64,000 bases of DNA from Vogesella aquatica (lineage in GTDB: Bacteria; Pseudomonadota; Gammaproteobacteria; Burkholderiales; Chromobacteriaceae). The stretch lies in assembly GCF_028548455.1 (NCBI RefSeq), contig NZ_JAQQLF010000021.1, positions 1 through 64,000 on the forward strand, in the 5' to 3' direction. Position numbers and translations under genes: made by a program. Every line of letters begins with the position of its first letter. The stretch's first letter is position 1. Under the pieces are notes generated by a model, which saw only the letters and a list, made by a program, of their open reading frames with translations, was not told the origin of the DNA and ran no database searches. Of this stretch, positions 25,870 to 34,236 are shown piece by piece.

Positions 25870-26604
25870 TTAGCTAACAGACAGTATTTGCGTTGCCTGC
25901 TTGCTATTCTGTTCTGCATTTTGCATCAATTTTACACTAAGATCGTAATGCTTTGCATGGCTAATCATCTGAACCAGACTATCCACCGCATTAACATTAC
26001 TACCTTCCAGATAACCGGCCTTAACCTTAACTGTCGGGTCGGCATCTGCATCCTGACCACTATTCAGACGAAACAAACCATCTTCGCCCTTATATACTTC
26101 GTTTGCTACCGGATTAACCAGCTTCAGCTTGCCGATTTCTTGCGGCTGCCCGCCATTTGCCGGTATGGCAAACAAGGTGCCGTCTTGCCGCAGATCCGGC
26201 AAAGCGCCTTGCGGCATGACTAGCTGACCACCATCACCAGCAATAGCCATGCCAGTTCTGGTTCGCAAAACACCACCAGAATCCAGCAAAAAACCGCCAT
26301 CCCGGGTATAAGCCTCACCACCATTTGGCGCCTCGACGGCAAAAAAACCCGGACCGGCAATGGCAAAATCGAAATTATTGCCGGTCAGCTGCATCGCCCC
26401 CTGGGACAAATCATGCCCCACCGTATTGTCCACCTGGTATATACGCGTAGGCGCACCATCACCTACAACAGGCAAAGCACGAAAAGCATTCAATTCAGCT
26501 TTGAAGCCGGTAGTGTGGATATTGGCCAGATTATTTGCCGTGGTCGCCTGTTGCAGCTCCACGTGCTTGGCACTCGTCATGGCCAGGTAAATCATCTTGT
26601 CCAT
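25870..26604 (-). CDS. flgF: Flagellar proximal rod protein FlgF
   Basis: 244 residues. N-terminal MDKMIYLAMTSAKHVELQQATTANNLANIHTTGFKA and C-terminal EGSNVNAVDSLVQMISHAKHYDLSVKLMQNAEQN are typical of FlgF. It is one of the four proximal rod proteins. Its 3' region and the flgF-flgG gap are visibly richer in A and T than the surrounding genes (for example 25860-25990), but the frame is intact. Confidence 0.95.
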   Translation of the reverse strand: MDKMIYLAMTSAKHVELQQATTANNLANIHTTGFKAELNAFRALPVVGDGAPTRIYQVDNTVGHDLSQGAMQLTGNNFDFAIAGPGFFAVEAPNGGEAYTRDGGFLLDSGGVLRTRTGMAIAGDGGQLVMPQGALPDLRQDGTLFAIPANGGQPQEIGKLKLVNPVANEVYKGEDGLFRLNSGQDADADPTVKVKAGYLEGSNVNAVDSLVQMISHAKHYDLSVKLMQNAEQNSKQATQILSVS

Positions 26605-26627
26605 ATCACACTACCTATTCAGATTAA

Positions 26628-27914
26628 TTAGCGCAGGTTCAACAGCGTTTGCAGGATGGCATCCTGCGTTTTGATGGTCTGCGCGTTGGCCTGGTAAAAA
26701 CGCTGCGCCACAATCATATTGATCAGCTCGGCCGTGGTATCTGCATTGGACTCCTCAATGGCAGACGATTGCAGCTTGCCAAAACTCCCCTCGCCCGGGA
26801 AACCCGGCTTGGCATCACCCGATGCCGCGGTAGAAGACCAGTTATTTTCGCCACTAGGCTGCAGCCCCTGGGCATTATCGAAGGTATACAGACGAACACG
26901 ACCCACACTTTGCGCCTGGCCATTGGAGTACTTGGCAATGATATTGCCATCATCCGCAGTTTCCACGCCCACCAGTTCACCCTTGGCATTACCATCCACC
27001 TTGGCCTTGGCCACAGTGAAACTGCCCGAATACTGGGTAGTGCCGGCAAGATTCACCACAATACCGGCATCACCCAGCTGGTTCGGCTGACCCGGCACGG
27101 GCAAGTTGGCCGCAGCCGGACCACCAGGCACAGTAAAAGAGAATGGCGCAGTCAACTTGCCGTCCGCAGTAAATGACACCGAGCCGACGTTCTGCACTGC
27201 ATTGTTATTGAGCTTATAGGAAACGTTCCAGCTGTTGTTTACCGCTGGAGGCGTCCCTGCCACAGCCTGACGCTGGAAGTACAGGGACACCGTATGCGCA
27301 CTACCTACCTTGTCGTAAACACGCATACTGGTAGTGAAGTTGTAAGTGGTCGGGTCGCTAGGTGTAATTGCCGGCGCCGGCGCCTTCAGCGCAGTAGGTG
27401 AGGCGGTGTAGTCGATCAGCGGCGACTTCTGGTCAGCATCCAGATTGAACTGCCAATCCAGCTCGGAAGACGGCGTACCAGGCAGGCCGGCGCGGTCGAT
27501 CTTGATGGGCGCATCATCACCGCCACCCACAGGCTCCCCCACCAGAAAGTTGCCGTTATTAACGAAATAACCATCCTTATCCAGCTTGAACTGGCCATTA
27601 CGGGTAAAGAAAGTCGATGTGGCAGTGGGATCGCTCCACAGCTTGAAAAAGCCAGAGCCCGAGATAGCCATATCCAGCGGGTTTTTCGTGGCAGTGATGT
27701 TACCCTGCTGAAACTGCTGTGCTACCTTGATGGTTTGCGAGCCGATACCGGACTCGGTATCGCTCACACCATACAGGCTGGTAGCGTACAGATCGGAAAA
27801 TTCGGCGCGGGACGATTTGAAACCCACGGTACTGGCGTTGGAAACGTTGTTACCGATCACATCCAGTTGCTTGGCTGCGGCATTGAGACCACTCAAACCT
27901 TGCTGAAAACTCAT
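26628..27914 (-). CDS. flgE: Flagellar hook protein FlgE
   Basis: 428 residues. N-terminal FQQGLSGLNAAAKQLDVIGNNVSNASTVGFKSSRAEFSDLY and C-terminal IEESNADTTAELINMIVAQRFYQANAQTIKTQDAILQTLLNLR are the conserved D0 helices of the hook protein; the middle is the surface-exposed variable domain. About 120 copies assemble the curved hook under a FlgD cap. The flgD gene lies 29 bases upstream in the same transcript. Confidence 0.97.
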   Translation of the reverse strand: MSFQQGLSGLNAAAKQLDVIGNNVSNASTVGFKSSRAEFSDLYATSLYGVSDTESGIGSQTIKVAQQFQQGNITATKNPLDMAISGSGFFKLWSDPTATSTFFTRNGQFKLDKDGYFVNNGNFLVGEPVGGGDDAPIKIDRAGLPGTPSSELDWQFNLDADQKSPLIDYTASPTALKAPAPAITPSDPTTYNFTTSMRVYDKVGSAHTVSLYFQRQAVAGTPPAVNNSWNVSYKLNNNAVQNVGSVSFTADGKLTAPFSFTVPGGPAAANLPVPGQPNQLGDAGIVVNLAGTTQYSGSFTVAKAKVDGNAKGELVGVETADDGNIIAKYSNGQAQSVGRVRLYTFDNAQGLQPSGENNWSSTAASGDAKPGFPGEGSFGKLQSSAIEESNADTTAELINMIVAQRFYQANAQTIKTQDAILQTLLNLR

Positions 27915-27943
27915 GATTCTCTCCTAAACTCTCACACCGCAAA

Positions 27944-28621
27944 TCAAAGGATCTGACTGATCTTGCTTACCGGCAGACGCTCACCGGTAGACACCACAAA
28001 CATCGGTACGCCTTTTTCCCAGGCAACACTGGTCACTTTGGTTGGCGCCATCATGGTGGCATCCACTGCCGTACCATCCGCCGTCGCCTCAACCTTGAAG
28101 CGATAATCACCATTGGCTTGGGTGACACCATCCGCCCCCTTGCCATCCCAGCTGAACACAAACTGACCCTGCTTTTGCGGCCCCATCTCAAAGCTATCCA
28201 CTACAGCACCACTGCTATTAGTGACCGTCACCACCACCTGGCTGGCTGGTTTGGCAAATTCGATGGTACCCACCGCCTTGCCATCAGTAAGCGTCAACTT
28301 GTCATTCGGACTGAGCACCTGGCGGCCTATCAGCATGGTGGCCAACAACGACTGGCTAGCCGCCTGGCTCTCGGTCATGCTCTTTACCGCTGCGTTCACA
28401 CTTTCCAGGCCGCTTACCGTACTGATCTGCGCCATCTGGCTGGTCATCTGGCTGTTATCCATCGGATTCATCGGGTCTTGCGCCCGCAGCTGCGTGGTCA
28501 GCAGCGTCAGAAAGCGGTTCTGGATTTCAGCCGAAGAGTTGCCGGTAGACGTGTTACTCGTGGCGGCGGTAGGGTTCAGCGAGCTGTAATCGAAGTTGGT
28601 CGATGCAATACTGGTAGCCAT
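27944..28621 (-). CDS. flgD: Flagellar hook-capping protein FlgD
   Basis: 225 residues. The N-terminal part has the export and capping segment with the conserved RFLTLLTTQLRAQDPMNPMDNSQMTSQMAQISTVSGLESVNAAV. The C-terminal part is the FlgD Ig/Tudor-like domain (QFVFSWDGKGADGVTQANGDYRFKVEATADG). FlgD caps the growing hook and is replaced by FlgK. It lies between flgC and flgE. Confidence 0.96.
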   Translation of the reverse strand: MATSIASTNFDYSSLNPTAATSNTSTGNSSAEIQNRFLTLLTTQLRAQDPMNPMDNSQMTSQMAQISTVSGLESVNAAVKSMTESQAASQSLLATMLIGRQVLSPNDKLTLTDGKAVGTIEFAKPASQVVVTVTNSSGAVVDSFEMGPQKQGQFVFSWDGKGADGVTQANGDYRFKVEATADGTAVDATMMAPTKVTSVAWEKGVPMFVVSTGERLPVSKISQIL

Positions 28622-28637
28622 GATCTAGTTCCTTGCC

Positions 28638-29048
28638 TTACTGGCCCAGCTGCAGGGTTTTCTGCAGCATGGTTTTGGCAGCATTCACAATTTCCACATT
28701 GGTCTGGTAGGAGCGCGACGCAGAAATCATGTCGGCCATTTCCTCCACCGGATTCACGTTCGGCATGCGCACGTAGCCTTTGTCGTCCGCCAGCGGGTGG
28801 CCTGGCTGATACTTCATGCGAAGCGGCGAGGTGTCCTCTGCCACGGCAGTCACACGCACACCGGCTACTTGCAGGGCATTGGCGCTTACCGGCACTGCTG
28901 TAAACACGGCATGGCGCGCACGGTAAGGTTCGCCGGTAGACGATGCCGTGCTTTCAGCGTTGGCGATATTGCTGGCTACCAGGTTCAGGCGCATGGACTG
29001 CGCGGTCAGTGCCGAGCCGGCAATATTGAACACATTAGACAGTGACAT
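28638..29048 (-). CDS. flgC: Flagellar proximal rod protein FlgC
   Basis: 136 residues, normal length. N-terminal FNIAGSALTAQSMRLNLVASNIANAESTASSTGEPYRARHAVF and C-terminal YVRMPNVNPVEEMADMISASRSYQTNVEIVNAAKTMLQKTLQLGQ are diagnostic. It forms part of the proximal rod with FlgB and FlgF. The start is only 2 bases after the flgB stop, so translation is probably coupled. Confidence 0.97.
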   Translation of the reverse strand: MSLSNVFNIAGSALTAQSMRLNLVASNIANAESTASSTGEPYRARHAVFTAVPVSANALQVAGVRVTAVAEDTSPLRMKYQPGHPLADDKGYVRMPNVNPVEEMADMISASRSYQTNVEIVNAAKTMLQKTLQLGQ

Positions 29049-29050
29049 GA

Positions 29051-29461
29051 TTACTGGCCTCCTTTGATGGCTTCCATCAGACCACTGATGCGCTTGTTCA
29101 GAAAGGTCAGAGTGGACTGGTATTTCATGGCGTTGTCGGTAAAGGCCGAGCGCTCCACATCCATATCCACGGTGTTACCGTCCAGGCTGCGCTGCACTGC
29201 ACTGCGGTGCTGCAGGCCACCTTCTACCGCACGGCTACCCATGGCAGCCATGTGGCGGTTATCGGTTTGTGCCAGCGCGACACCGCTAGCCTGCTGCGCA
29301 GCGGTCTGGCTCTTCAGCGCCTTGCCAAAATCAAAATCCACCGCCTTGTAGCCAGGGGTATCGGCGTTCGCGATATTGCTGGCAATGACCTCGGCCCGCG
29401 CGGCGCGCAGATCCAGCGAACGCTGGAAGAAGTCTAGGTGGGAGGAGATTTTGTTCAGCAT
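29051..29461 (-). CDS. flgB: Flagellar proximal rod protein FlgB
   Basis: 136 residues. LDFFQRSLDLRAARAEVIASNIANADTPGYKAVDFDFGKAL at the N-terminus and DMDVERSAFTDNAMKYQSTLTFLNKRISGLMEAIKGGQ at the C-terminus are typical of FlgB, the rod protein closest to the MS ring. It is the first gene of the eight-gene flgB-I transcript, with a sigma-54-like promoter 30 to 45 bases upstream and a CAAGGAAAAATAGCC leader before the ATG. Confidence 0.97.
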   Translation of the reverse strand: MLNKISSHLDFFQRSLDLRAARAEVIASNIANADTPGYKAVDFDFGKALKSQTAAQQASGVALAQTDNRHMAAMGSRAVEGGLQHRSAVQRSLDGNTVDMDVERSAFTDNAMKYQSTLTFLNKRISGLMEAIKGGQ

Positions 29462-29490
29462 GGCTATTTTTCCTTGAGTCAGCCTGTTTC

Positions 29491-29506
29491 AGCACAAAGC
29501 GTGCCA
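29491..29506 (-). promoter_or_regulatory. Sigma-54-type promoter of flgBCDEFGHI
   Basis: On the minus strand TGGCACGCTTTGTGCT carries a full TGGCAC block and a GC exactly 10 bases after the GG; the -12 block is GTGC instead of TTGC. It lies 30 bases before the flgB start. Confidence 0.6.
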
Positions 29507-29585
29507 GCTTTTTTTAGCCAAAAGCCTCAAGAAAACCTGCTTACTGCCGATTGGTAGCCCCTCCCCGCCAGCCAAGCGGCAAACC

Positions 29586-29606
29586 GTGCGGCAATTATTG
29601 CCGCAC
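29586..29606. repeat. Perfect inverted repeat between flgB and the OsmC-like gene
   Basis: GTGCGGCAA-TTA-TTGCCGCAC, a 9-bp stem with a 3-base loop, adjacent to the OsmC-side terminator at 29612-29633. Confidence 0.6.
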
Positions 29607-29611
29607 CATGC

Positions 29612-29633
29612 AAAACGCCGCCCGCAGGCGGCG
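29612..29633 (-). terminator. Terminator after the OsmC-like gene
   Basis: Read on the minus strand, CGCCGCCTGCGGGCGGCG is followed by TTTTGC, about 25 bases after the stop codon at 29657. Confidence 0.75.
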
Positions 29634-29656
29634 CTTCTACTGGCACAGCAGGCCAC

Positions 29657-30076
29657 TCAATCGTCTTCGCGAATCTCGAAGTCATGGGTAATATCTGCGG
29701 TTTTGCCCAGCATGATGGAAGCCGAGCAGTACTTTTCGGCAGACAGGCTGATGGCGCGCGCCACCACATCCGCCTTCAGGCTGCGGCCAACTACCACAAA
29801 GTGGAAGTGAATCCTGGTAAACACTTTCGGGTCGGTATCGGCACGCTCGGCGTCCATTTCCACCCAGCAGTCACGCACGTCCTGGCGCGACTTCTTCAGG
29901 ATGGACAATACGTCGTAGCTGGTACAGCCAGCCGTGCCCAGCAACAGCAGCTCCATCGGGCGCGGGCCCAGGTTGCGGCCGCCACCTTCAGGCGCGCCGT
30001 CCATCACCACGGCGTGGCCGCTGCCGGTTTCACCCATGAAACACACGCCATCCACCCACTTCAGTCTTGCCTTCAT
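29657..30076 (-). CDS. OsmC/Ohr-family protein, YhfA-like
   Basis: 139 residues from ATG 30076, which matches the usual family start MKARLKWVDGVCFMGETGSGH; the longer frame to 30133 is not supported. OsmC-family core: GPRPMELLLLGTAGCTSYDVLSILKKSRQDV with the first redox Cys, and SAEKYCSASIMLG with the second. The family includes thiol peroxidases for organic hydroperoxides; the YhfA branch is widespread but its physiological role is not established. It is divergent from tsaD and converges on no gene. Confidence 0.88.
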   Translation of the reverse strand: MKARLKWVDGVCFMGETGSGHAVVMDGAPEGGGRNLGPRPMELLLLGTAGCTSYDVLSILKKSRQDVRDCWVEMDAERADTDPKVFTRIHFHFVVVGRSLKADVVARAISLSAEKYCSASIMLGKTADITHDFEIREDD

Positions 30077-30182
30077 GCTTGCTCTCCGATTGAAACAGGG
30101 CATCAGCCTAACATCGCCGATTTGGGCGGACAAAGAATCACCGGTAAAATGAAAAGATTATTTAGTTTTGAAGCGCACACAC

Positions 30183-31208
30183 ATGCTTGTTCTTGGTATC
30201 GAATCGTCCTGTGACGAAACCGGCGTCGCCCTGTACGACACCGAACGCGGCCTGATTGCCGACCAGCTGCACTCCCAGATGGCCATGCACGCCGAATACG
30301 GCGGTGTCGTGCCCGAGCTGGCCAGCCGCGACCATATCCGCCGCGTACGCCCGCTCACCGACGCCTGCCTGGCCGAAGCCGGGGTGAGCTTGCAGGACAT
30401 CGACGCCATTGCCTACACCCAGGGCCCCGGGTTGGGGGGTGCGCTACTGGTGGGTGCCAGCTATGCCAACGCGCTGGCCTACGGCCTGGGCAAGCCGGTA
30501 ATTGCCGTGCACCACCTGGAAGGCCACCTGCTATCGCCGCTACTGGCCGAACAGCGCCCGGACTTCCCCTTCCTGGCCTTGCTGGTTTCCGGCGGCCACA
30601 CGCAGATCATGGCGGTACGCGGCGTGGGCCAGTACGAAATCCTGGGCGAAACGCTGGACGACGCCGCCGGCGAAGCCTTCGACAAAACCGCCAAGCTGCT
30701 GGGCCTGCCCTACCCTGGCGGCCCGCTGCTATCGCGCCTGGCCGAAGAAGGTGACCCCACCCGCTTCGAGCTGCCGCGCCCCATGCTGCATTCGGCCAAC
30801 CTGGACATGAGCTTTTCCGGCCTGAAAACCGCGGTGCTGATGCTGAGCAAACAGGTAGAGGCCGAGCATGGCAGCATTGACGAGCAGGCACGCAAAGACA
30901 TCTGCCGCGCTTTCCAGGAAGCCATCGTCGAGGTGCTGGTGAGCAAGTGCATCAAGGCGCTGAAGCAAACCGGCATGCAGCGCATCGTGGTCGCAGGTGG
31001 CGTAGGCGCCAACAAGCAGCTGCGCGCCGCGCTGGACGACGCCACGCGCCGCCGCCAATACCAGGTGTTCTATCCACCGCTCAAACTGTGTACCGACAAC
31101 GGTGCCATGATCGCCTTTGCCGGCGCCATGCGCCTGAAATACGCCACGCCAGCCGGCGGCTTTACAGTCAAACCACGCTGGGAGCTTTCCAGCCTGCCTG
31201 CCGCGTAA
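30183..31208 (+). CDS. tsaD: tRNA N6-threonylcarbamoyladenosine transferase TsaD
   Basis: 341 residues. N-terminal [19 protein letters not shown], the metal-binding [23 protein letters not shown] and [13 protein letters not shown] are the ASKHA-fold motifs of the TsaD/Kae1 family. TsaD, with TsaB and TsaE, transfers the threonylcarbamoyl group to A37 of tRNAs that read ANN codons. The start is ATG 30183, at the conserved [14 protein letters not shown]; an in-frame TTG at 30168 is less likely. The tail is followed by a strong hairpin that overlaps a copy of the dispersed 10-mer. Confidence 0.96.
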   Translation: MLVLGIESSCDETGVALYDTERGLIADQLHSQMAMHAEYGGVVPELASRDHIRRVRPLTDACLAEAGVSLQDIDAIAYTQGPGLGGALLVGASYANALAYGLGKPVIAVHHLEGHLLSPLLAEQRPDFPFLALLVSGGHTQIMAVRGVGQYEILGETLDDAAGEAFDKTAKLLGLPYPGGPLLSRLAEEGDPTRFELPRPMLHSANLDMSFSGLKTAVLMLSKQVEAEHGSIDEQARKDICRAFQEAIVEVLVSKCIKALKQTGMQRIVVAGGVGANKQLRAALDDATRRRQYQVFYPPLKLCTDNGAMIAFAGAMRLKYATPAGGFTVKPRWELSSLPAA

Positions 31209-31220
31209 ACCCTCATGCCA

Positions 31221-31260
31221 CCGCACGCGCCTGCCAGCCCAGCGCCGGCAGCGCGTGCGG
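31221..31260 (+). terminator. Two-part hairpin after tsaD, right arm leading into the dispersed 10-mer
   Basis: CCGCACGCG (31221-31229) pairs with CGCGTGCGG (31252-31260), and inside it CTGCC (31231-31235) pairs with GGCAG (31247-31251). The last four bases of the right arm are the first four of GCGGCCAACC at 31257-31266. No T-run follows. It lies 13 bases after the tsaD stop and 17 before the next start codon. Confidence 0.5.
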
Positions 31261-31276
31261 CCAACCTTAAGCCAAC

Positions 31277-33190
31277 ATGATCCAGCTAAAAAACCTTACC
31301 CTGCGCCGCGGCCTGAAAGAACTGCTGCTTGCGGCCAACCTCACCATCAACCCCGGCAACAAGGCCGGCATCGTGGGTGCCAACGGCGCCGGCAAGTCCA
31401 GCCTGTTCGCCCTGCTCAAAGGCGAACTGCACGCCGACAGCGGCGACGCCATCGTGCCGCCGCACTGGACACTATCCCACGTAGCGCAGGAAACCCCGGC
31501 GCTGGCACAATCGGCACTGGACTACGTGCTGGACGGCGACGCCGAGCTGCGCGGCCTGCAACACAAACTGGCCGCAGCCGAGGCCAGCGGCGACGGCCAC
31601 GCCATCGGCAGCCTGCACGGCGAGCTGGACCGCATCGGCGGCTATGCTGCGCCGTCACGCGCCGCCAAGCTGCTGAACGGCCTGGGCTTTGCGCCGGACA
31701 GCCACCAGCGCCCGGTATCCACCTTCTCTGGCGGCTGGCGCATGCGCCTGAACCTGGCGCAGGCGCTGATGTGCCGCTCCGACTTGCTGCTGCTGGACGA
31801 ACCCACCAACCACCTGGACCTGGAAACGGTACTGTGGCTGGAAGACTGGCTGAAAGCCTACGAAGGCACGCTACTGGTAATCTCGCACGACCGCGACTTC
31901 CTCGACAGCATCACCAGCCACATCGTGGATGTATCCAGCCAAAGCCTCACCCTCTACACCGGCAACTACAGCCAGTTCGAGGTAATGCGCGCCGAAAAAC
32001 TGTCGCGCCAGCAAGGTGACTACGAGAAGCAACAGCGCCAGATCGCGCATCTGGAATCGTTCATCACCCGCTTCAAGGCCAAGGCCAGCAAGGCGCGCCA
32101 GGCGCAAAGCCGCGTCAAGGCACTGGAAAAGCTGGAACGCATCGCGCCAGCGCACGTGGCCTCGCCGTTCGACTTCCATTTCGACACGCCGGACAACCTG
32201 CCCAACCCGCTGCTGCGGCTGGATGCGGCCAACGTGGGCTATGGCAGCACCACCATCCTGCACCGCCTGGCGGTGTCGGTAGAAGCCGGCAGCCGTATCG
32301 GCCTGCTGGGCGTGAACGGCGCCGGCAAATCCACGCTGGTGAAGCTGCTGGCCGGCGAGCTGCCGCCACAAAGCGGCGAGCTGATCTGCGCACAAACGCT
32401 GAAGATCGGCTACTTTGCCCAGCACCAGCTGGATACGCTGCGCCCGGACGAATCCCCGCTGCGCCACATGCAGCGCCTCGCCCCCGAAGTGCGCGAGCAG
32501 GAGCTGCGCACCTTCCTCGGTGGCTTCAACTTCCGTGGCGATATGGTTAGCGACCCGGTGGGCCCGATGTCCGGTGGCGAAAAATCGCGGCTGGCGCTGG
32601 CGATGATCGTGTGGCAAAAGCCTAACCTGCTGCTGCTGGATGAACCGACCAACCACCTGGACCTGGAAATGCGCCACGCGCTGACGCTGGCGCTGCAGGA
32701 CTTTGGCGGCGCGCTGGTGGTGGTGTCGCACGACCGCTCGCTGCTGGAATCCACCACCGACGTGTTCTGGCTGGTGGCCGACGGCACCGTGCAACCGTTT
32801 GACGGCGACCTGGAAGACTATCGCCAGTGGCGTCTGGCGCAGCTGGCCGAGGCCAACCGCCCGTCCAGCGGCGATGCACAAGCCGTGAACCGCAAGGACC
32901 AGAAGCGCCAAGAGGCCGAAGCGCGGCAGAAGTTGGCCGCCGCCAAGAAACCGCTGCTGGCCAAGCTGAGCAAGCTGGAAAAATCACTGGAAACACTGGG
33001 CAAGGAAAAAGCCGAGCTGGACGCATTCCTGTCCAGTGAAGACGCCTACAGCGACGCCAACAAAGCCAAGCTGGCCGACAGCATCCGCCGCCAGGGCGAG
33101 GTGGCCAGCCAGCTGGAAAGCGTGGAAGAAGACTGGATGCTGCTACAGGAAGAGATCGAAGCGATCGAGCGCGAGCACGCCAGCAGCTAA
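31277..33190 (+). CDS. ABC-F family ATPase, YheS/Uup-like
   Basis: 637 residues with two ABC ATPase domains and no membrane segments. Domain 1: Walker A GANGAGKSS, signature FSGGWRMRL, Walker B LLLLDEPTNHLDLE. Domain 2: Walker A GVNGAGKST, signature MSGGEKSRLAL, Walker B again LLLLDEPTNHLDLE. Between them is the charged helical linker (about 245-290) that reaches toward the ribosomal P-site in ABC-F proteins, and at the C-terminus a coiled coil (about 535-637). ABC-F proteins are translation factors that act on stalled ribosomes. The domain layout and C-terminal coiled coil are closest to E. coli YheS. One in-frame copy of the dispersed 10-mer encodes Ala-Ala-Asn at 31331. Confidence 0.9.
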   Translation: MIQLKNLTLRRGLKELLLAANLTINPGNKAGIVGANGAGKSSLFALLKGELHADSGDAIVPPHWTLSHVAQETPALAQSALDYVLDGDAELRGLQHKLAAAEASGDGHAIGSLHGELDRIGGYAAPSRAAKLLNGLGFAPDSHQRPVSTFSGGWRMRLNLAQALMCRSDLLLLDEPTNHLDLETVLWLEDWLKAYEGTLLVISHDRDFLDSITSHIVDVSSQSLTLYTGNYSQFEVMRAEKLSRQQGDYEKQQRQIAHLESFITRFKAKASKARQAQSRVKALEKLERIAPAHVASPFDFHFDTPDNLPNPLLRLDAANVGYGSTTILHRLAVSVEAGSRIGLLGVNGAGKSTLVKLLAGELPPQSGELICAQTLKIGYFAQHQLDTLRPDESPLRHMQRLAPEVREQELRTFLGGFNFRGDMVSDPVGPMSGGEKSRLALAMIVWQKPNLLLLDEPTNHLDLEMRHALTLALQDFGGALVVVSHDRSLLESTTDVFWLVADGTVQPFDGDLEDYRQWRLAQLAEANRPSSGDAQAVNRKDQKRQEAEARQKLAAAKKPLLAKLSKLEKSLETLGKEKAELDAFLSSEDAYSDANKAKLADSIRRQGEVASQLESVEEDWMLLQEEIEAIEREHASS

Positions 33191-33211
33191 ACCCCCACCG
33201 CCGGCGCAAAC

Positions 33212-33244
33212 AAAAAGCCCTTGCCGTGATGGCAAGGGCTTTTT
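33212..33244. terminator. Bidirectional terminator
   Basis: AAAAAGCCCTTGCC pairs perfectly with GGCAAGGGCTTTTT around GTGAT. It is shared by the ABC-F gene and the convergent HAD phosphatase gene. Confidence 0.93.
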
Positions 33245-33295
33245 TACGCACATCGCTGCTACAGCACGCATGCGGCCAACCTGGCACCGGCTGCG

Positions 33296-34081
33296 TCAGG
33301 CAAACCAGCGCGCCAGCGCCTGCGCCACCGCTGCTTCGGCATGGTGGCCGATGACCGGCGCCTGCGGCACCCGCTGCCGCAACGCGGCACTGGCGTTGGC
33401 CATCACGTGCGGGTAGCCCACCAGCGCCAGCATCTCGGCATCGTTCAGCGCGTCGCCAAAGGCGGCACAATCTGCCGGGTCGATATCCAGTTGCTGCAGT
33501 ACATTCAGCAAAGCACTGCCCTTGCTCACACCGGGTGCCATGACCTCCAGGTAGCAGTCTTGCGAATAGGTCAGCGCCAGCTGGCCTTCAAAGCGGTACA
33601 GGATGTCGGCCTCGATGCGCGCCAGCAGCGCCGGCTCGCCGCAGTAAACAATCTTGGCCACGTCGCGGCCGTGGTAGTCGGCCAGGCTGTCCAGCTGCTC
33701 GGCCGCCTGCGCGTACCAGTCCAGGCCGCCGCCGTGATAGCGGCAGGCCAGACGACGATCGTCCAGATACAAGGCCATCTCGGCCCCCATAGCCAACTCC
33801 GGCTGCACCAGTTTTTGCACCAGCGCCGGCGCCAGGTTGGCCGCAGCAAACAGGCTGCCATCCGGCGCGTGCACCCGTGCGCCGTTAGCGCTCAGCACCC
33901 AGGCCGGCACGCCCAGCTGTTGCAGCAAAGCCTGCACAAACGGGTAATGGCGGCCGGTGGCCGCCATAATCTGGCAGCCAGCGGCGGCGGCACGGCGCAG
34001 AGCGTCCATATTAGCTGGCAGCGGTTGCGAATCCGCCCCCAGGAAAGTGCCATCCAGATCGGTAATCACGGCGCGTAGCAT
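33296..34081 (-). CDS. HAD-superfamily Cof-type sugar phosphatase
   Basis: 261 residues. Motif I DLDGTFLG holds the nucleophile Asp, ATGRHYPF is motif II, SKGSALLNVL holds the motif III Lys, and AFGDALNDAEML is motif IV. The C2-type cap between motifs II and III places it in the Cof/YbiV/SupH group, which dephosphorylates sugar phosphates and sometimes flavin or pyridoxal phosphates; the substrate here is unknown. ATG 34081 is preferred over the adjacent GTG 34084 because GGGAG lies 6 bases before it. The gene is divergent from a DeoR regulator, a common pairing that suggests the regulator controls it. Confidence 0.85.
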   Translation of the reverse strand: MLRAVITDLDGTFLGADSQPLPANMDALRRAAAAGCQIMAATGRHYPFVQALLQQLGVPAWVLSANGARVHAPDGSLFAAANLAPALVQKLVQPELAMGAEMALYLDDRRLACRYHGGGLDWYAQAAEQLDSLADYHGRDVAKIVYCGEPALLARIEADILYRFEGQLALTYSQDCYLEVMAPGVSKGSALLNVLQQLDIDPADCAAFGDALNDAEMLALVGYPHVMANASAALRQRVPQAPVIGHHAEAAVAQALARWFA

Positions 34082-34105
34082 CACAGGCTCCCATCGAAGA
34101 ATCTG

Positions 34106-34127
34106 GCATCATTGTGCACAATCATGC
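34106..34127. promoter_or_regulatory. Candidate operator between the HAD phosphatase and DeoR genes
   Basis: A perfect 12-bp palindrome ATTGTGCACAAT (34111-34122) lies inside a longer dyad with GCAT and ATGC at the ends. It sits 25 bases upstream of the phosphatase start. Confidence 0.45.
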
Positions 34128-34236
34128 AGAAACAGGCAAGCAAAGCCACGCCAAACCCCGCAATATTTGGCAAAACATTGACCACAACCTGCCGAATGTT
34201 GCACGATATCGCTTTGCCACACCCCATCGGCCCAAT

